Assembly: GCF_003207955.1 (NCBI RefSeq)
Contig: NZ_NOXG01000006.1
Location: 1 to 64,000 of the forward strand
DNA length: 64,000 nt
Direction: 5' to 3'
From: Novacetimonas pomaceti
GTDB taxonomy: Bacteria; Pseudomonadota; Alphaproteobacteria; Acetobacterales; Acetobacteraceae
The translations under genes were made by a program, and so were the position numbers. The notes beneath the pieces were generated by a model. The model was not told the origin of the DNA. It saw nothing but the letters and a program-made list of their open reading frames with translations, and did no database searches. Below, piece after piece: positions 61,643 to 64,000 of the stretch; the stretch's first letter is position 1; each line of letters opens with the position of its first letter.

Positions 61643-62170
61643 TCAGTTCGAGTGGCCGCTATCGGCACGCAGCTGGCGCGCACGGGTCAGGATCTTGGAG
61701 GTGATGTCGGAAACCGTGTTGGCGGCGACCGGGGTATCGACCCACTGGTTGTCCTGCTGCACCTGGCGGAACACCGAAACGCGCACGGCATCGGAACGCA
61801 GGTCGCTCGACAGGATGAAGCAGGTAATCTTGAAACGCTCGTTCTGCGTGGCGGGGGGGGTGTACCAGTCCGTCAGGATCACGCCGCCCACCGCGTCCGC
61901 CGACGCGAACGGCATGAAGGACAGCGTGTCGATCGCCCCGCGCCACAGGAAGGCGTTGACCCCGCTTTTGGCCAGCTGGTCATTGCCGCCGGTGGCCCCG
62001 CGATCTTCCTTCAGCAGCTTGTTCTGGGGCCGGGCAAGGCCGCTGGCGTCGTGCGGCCCGCTGGAGCACGCGGCCAGCAGGGCGCCAAGCATCAGGACCG
62101 GCAGGCCCCTGCGCGCCACGTGGCGGGAAGAGTGGCAAAGGGCGGCGGAAAATGGCGGACGAAGGGTCAT
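61643..62170 (-). CDS. DUF3576-family lipoprotein
   Basis: 175 residues. Signal with a lipobox-like LLAACSSG, then a compact beta-rich domain (FLWRGAIDTLSFMPFASADAVGGVILTDWY, FKITCFILSSDLRSDAVRVSVFRQ). DUF3576 genes precede leuS in most alphaproteobacteria; the function is unknown but an envelope role is likely. Eighteen bases before leuS; first gene of the operon. Confidence 0.88.
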   Translation of the reverse strand: MTLRPPFSAALCHSSRHVARRGLPVLMLGALLAACSSGPHDASGLARPQNKLLKEDRGATGGNDQLAKSGVNAFLWRGAIDTLSFMPFASADAVGGVILTDWYTPPATQNERFKITCFILSSDLRSDAVRVSVFRQVQQDNQWVDTPVAANTVSDITSKILTRARQLRADSGHSN

Positions 62171-62490
62171 GATGCCTCTGTGGACGCCGGGGATGGACCC
62201 CGCATGTGGTATTTCGGCCCCGTGTTCCCCGTCCCGTCATGATATGCCGGAACGATCGGCCACGGTCCTGCCTGTGTCGATACGCTGTCCTTCATATCCC
62301 GCCACGCCGGTCCCGCCAAGTCACGCGGCGACTTTCTGTGCCGCCATCATGACGGGGATGCCTGCCGGGCCGTGGCATGGGTCATGGCACTGTGGCGCCG
62401 ATGATAGTACCTATGTGTCGTCCCGGCCCCATGCGCCATGGCGGCACGGGCATGGACCAGCAGGCATGACAGGGAGGATCCGCGGGCAGG
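62171..62490. other. Divergent promoter region without a gene
   Basis: A 320-base gap between the divergent DUF3576 and GH3-like genes. No gene or repeat was recognised. It should hold the promoter of the leuS operon, but no convincing -35/-10 pair could be named. Confidence 0.4.
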
Positions 62491-64000
62491 GTGCGACATA
62501 CATTCATCACGACTTCCGACATCATGAACATCATGGCAGTGACATTGGGGGTGCTGTCCTGTCTGGGGGGCATGGCGGTGCCCGTGGCGTCCGGATGGGC
62601 CGCCGCGTCCTCGCCCACGTCGGCCGCGCGTGCCGCCGACATGGTGGCGCGCATGCGGCCCGAGGAAAAACTTTCGGTCCTGCGGGCCTTTCCCGCCCCC
62701 CAGGCGGAGGGGAATGACGCGGGCGCGGGACTGCTGACATGGCCCGGCGTGCCACGGCTGGGCCTGCCTGCCCTGCGCATGCCCCGTTTCGATGACCCGC
62801 ATGCCCCTGCCTCCGCCATGCCGCAGCTGCCGTTCCTCGCGCTTGCGGCAAGCTGGGATCCCGCGCTGGCCCATCGCGCGGGCGTGCTGCGCGCGCATGA
62901 CGAATGGGGGCGGGGACGGGCGATGGTCCGTGTCGGTGGGGTGGACCTGCTGCCTTCGGGCCGCCTGCAGGCGGGCGAGGATCCGTTCCTTGCCGGGGTG
63001 ACGGCGGGCATGGTCGCGTCGGGACTGATGGCGGGGCATGTCGTGCCGGTCTTTGCCGCCCTGCGTGCGGAGGAACAGGGGCGCGGCGACGGGGTCGTCG
63101 CCCTGCCCGCCACGCTGCCCGCCGGGGTGGGACAGTTCATGAACACCAGCATGATGGGGCTTTCCGTCGCGCTGGAAACCGCGCGCGGCGGGGCGGTTGC
63201 GTGCGGGGGGATGGTGCATGCCTGTGGCGCGCTGTCGGGGCTGGCGGGCATGTTGCGCGACCAGTGGCATTTCGGCGGCATGCTGATGGCGATGCCCGGC
63301 GCGCTTGCGGGAACGGATGGCGTGCCCATGGCCCCCGTGACGGCCGTGGCCGATGGCGTGGACATGGAACAGGCGGGCGGCGCGGACGAAGGCGTGTATG
63401 CCGCCCCACTGCGTCGCGCGCTGGCCTCCGGCGCGGTGCAGCCCGCGCGTATCGACCAGATGGCGCAGCATGTGCTGACGTCGCTGTACGGAACCGGGGT
63501 GCTGGACCACCCGCCACCCTTCACGCGCGACAGGAAGGCGGCCGCCCCGGCAGGCCCCGCGCCGGTGGAGGGGCTGATGGCCGATATCGGGGCCGAAGGG
63601 ATGGTCCTGCTGCAGAATGAAAACCAGGTCCTGCCCCTTGATGACCGCAACGGGCCTGTCCTGCTGCTGGCGACGCAGGACCTGGCCGGCCCGCTCGCCG
63701 CGCTGGGCGCGGCCCTGCAACATGATGGCATCCGGGTCAGCCAGAGCATCGTCAGCCGCGGCGCGCCGCCCCCGCCGCAGGCGGCACAGGTCGCGCGGGC
63801 CGTGGTGCTGACGGATCGGGACGCGGACAATGCGTTCATCACCGCGCTGGCCGATCTGGGCGGTCATGTCGTGACCATCATGATGTCCGACAGCCCCGAC
63901 CGGGCGATGCCGTGGCTGGATGTGGTGGACAGCGTGATCCAGGCATGGTCATGGCATGATGAATACGCCGCCCCGCTGGCGGCCATGCTGACGGGGACGC
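62491..64000 (+). CDS. GH3-like beta-glucosidase family protein, catalytically degenerate (partial, runs off the window end)
   Basis: At least 503 residues. GTG 62491 adds an Arg-containing n-region to the signal sequence (NIMAVTLGVLSCLGGMA); ATG 62524 is the alternative. GH3 landmarks are recognisable: MVARMRPEEKL, the AGEDPFLAGVTAG strand, YAAPLRRALASGAVQPARIDQM and EGMVLLQNENQVLPL. But the place of the nucleophile SDW motif reads AMPGA, and the KHY acid/base-loop region reads VFAALRAEE. Glycosidase activity is thus unlikely with this sequence. The C-terminal domain is cut by the window edge. Confidence 0.78.
   Translation, partial: MRHTFITTSDIMNIMAVTLGVLSCLGGMAVPVASGWAAASSPTSAARAADMVARMRPEEKLSVLRAFPAPQAEGNDAGAGLLTWPGVPRLGLPALRMPRFDDPHAPASAMPQLPFLALAASWDPALAHRAGVLRAHDEWGRGRAMVRVGGVDLLPSGRLQAGEDPFLAGVTAGMVASGLMAGHVVPVFAALRAEEQGRGDGVVALPATLPAGVGQFMNTSMMGLSVALETARGGAVACGGMVHACGALSGLAGMLRDQWHFGGMLMAMPGALAGTDGVPMAPVTAVADGVDMEQAGGADEGVYAAPLRRALASGAVQPARIDQMAQHVLTSLYGTGVLDHPPPFTRDRKAAAPAGPAPVEGLMADIGAEGMVLLQNENQVLPLDDRNGPVLLLATQDLAGPLAALGAALQHDGIRVSQSIVSRGAPPPPQAAQVARAVVLTDRDADNAFITALADLGGHVVTIMMSDSPDRAMPWLDVVDSVIQAWSWHDEYAAPLAAMLTGT

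Noticed and set aside
59024..62242. A 1072-codon plus-strand open frame opposite leuS
   Set aside because: It is antisense to an unmistakable leucyl-tRNA synthetase and reads as Arg/Gly/His-rich low-information protein; long antisense frames are expected in GC-rich DNA.

Overview
The window looks like chromosomal DNA of an acetic acid bacterium (Acetobacteraceae, most likely Komagataeibacter or Gluconacetobacter). The basis is high GC, a PDE related to the haem-PAS phosphodiesterase AxPDEA1/DosP, a full set of alphaproteobacterial housekeeping genes (leuS, lptE, holA, a DUF3576 lipoprotein), many TonB receptors, and a family of nested-palindrome intergenic repeats. The genus is an inference; the family is fairly safe.

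Layout. 0-4 kb: the end of an IS630-type transposase, then a c-di-GMP pair (MHYT-GGDEF-EAL followed by a PAS-EAL protein that seems to have lost its GAF and GGDEF middle). 4-5.2 kb: a zinc alcohol dehydrogenase. 5.5-33 kb: a large block devoted to peptides. It holds a minus-strand operon of FAD D-amino-acid dehydrogenase, penicillin-acylase-type Ntn hydrolase, beta-lactamase-fold serine hydrolase and S9 peptidase. Next come a DUF2946-like protein, a TonB receptor and an SbmA/BacA-type ABC transporter, then a class-A-like serine hydrolase, a LysR regulator, another serine hydrolase, a 1.1-kaa TonB receptor, a CocE/S15-type hydrolase, and an oligopeptide ABC transporter (permease, permease, ATPase, ATPase) with no binding protein. 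Four of its intergenic regions carry a related 21-bp dyad, which suggests a common regulon.

33-41 kb: an iron-uptake block (DUF3325-like, PepSY reductase-like and DUF3649-like genes, divergent from a TonB receptor, followed by a catecholate-type TonB receptor and a PiuC-type dioxygenase) with TTGCGA-type palindromes in both receptor promoters. 41-54.5 kb: mixed genes, including arfB, three small conserved-looking proteins, a GT8-like glycosyltransferase, fRMsr, nucleoside hydrolase, Spy-like chaperone, SDR/LysR pair, cupin, Dps, DNA alkyl-cysteine methyltransferase, MYG1 family, phosphohexomutase and CPBP protease.

54.9-56.4 kb: a YqjI-like PadR regulator with a His/Gly/Arg-rich N-terminus and a striking operator-promoter, followed by a secreted Gly/His/Asn tandem-repeat protein. 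56.8-57.1 kb: a tRNA-Arg(CCU) gene split by a 231-nt group I intron. 57.2-62.2 kb: the conserved operon DUF3576 lipoprotein-leuS-lptE-holA. 62.5 kb to the end: an open-ended, catalytically degenerate GH3-like protein.

The most interesting points are the intron-split tRNA, the peptide island with its shared dyad, the YqjI-like operator/leaderless promoter beside the His-rich repeat protein, the nested-palindrome repeat family (eight full or near-full copies plus a lone hairpin), the internally deleted PDE and the GH3 pseudo-enzyme.
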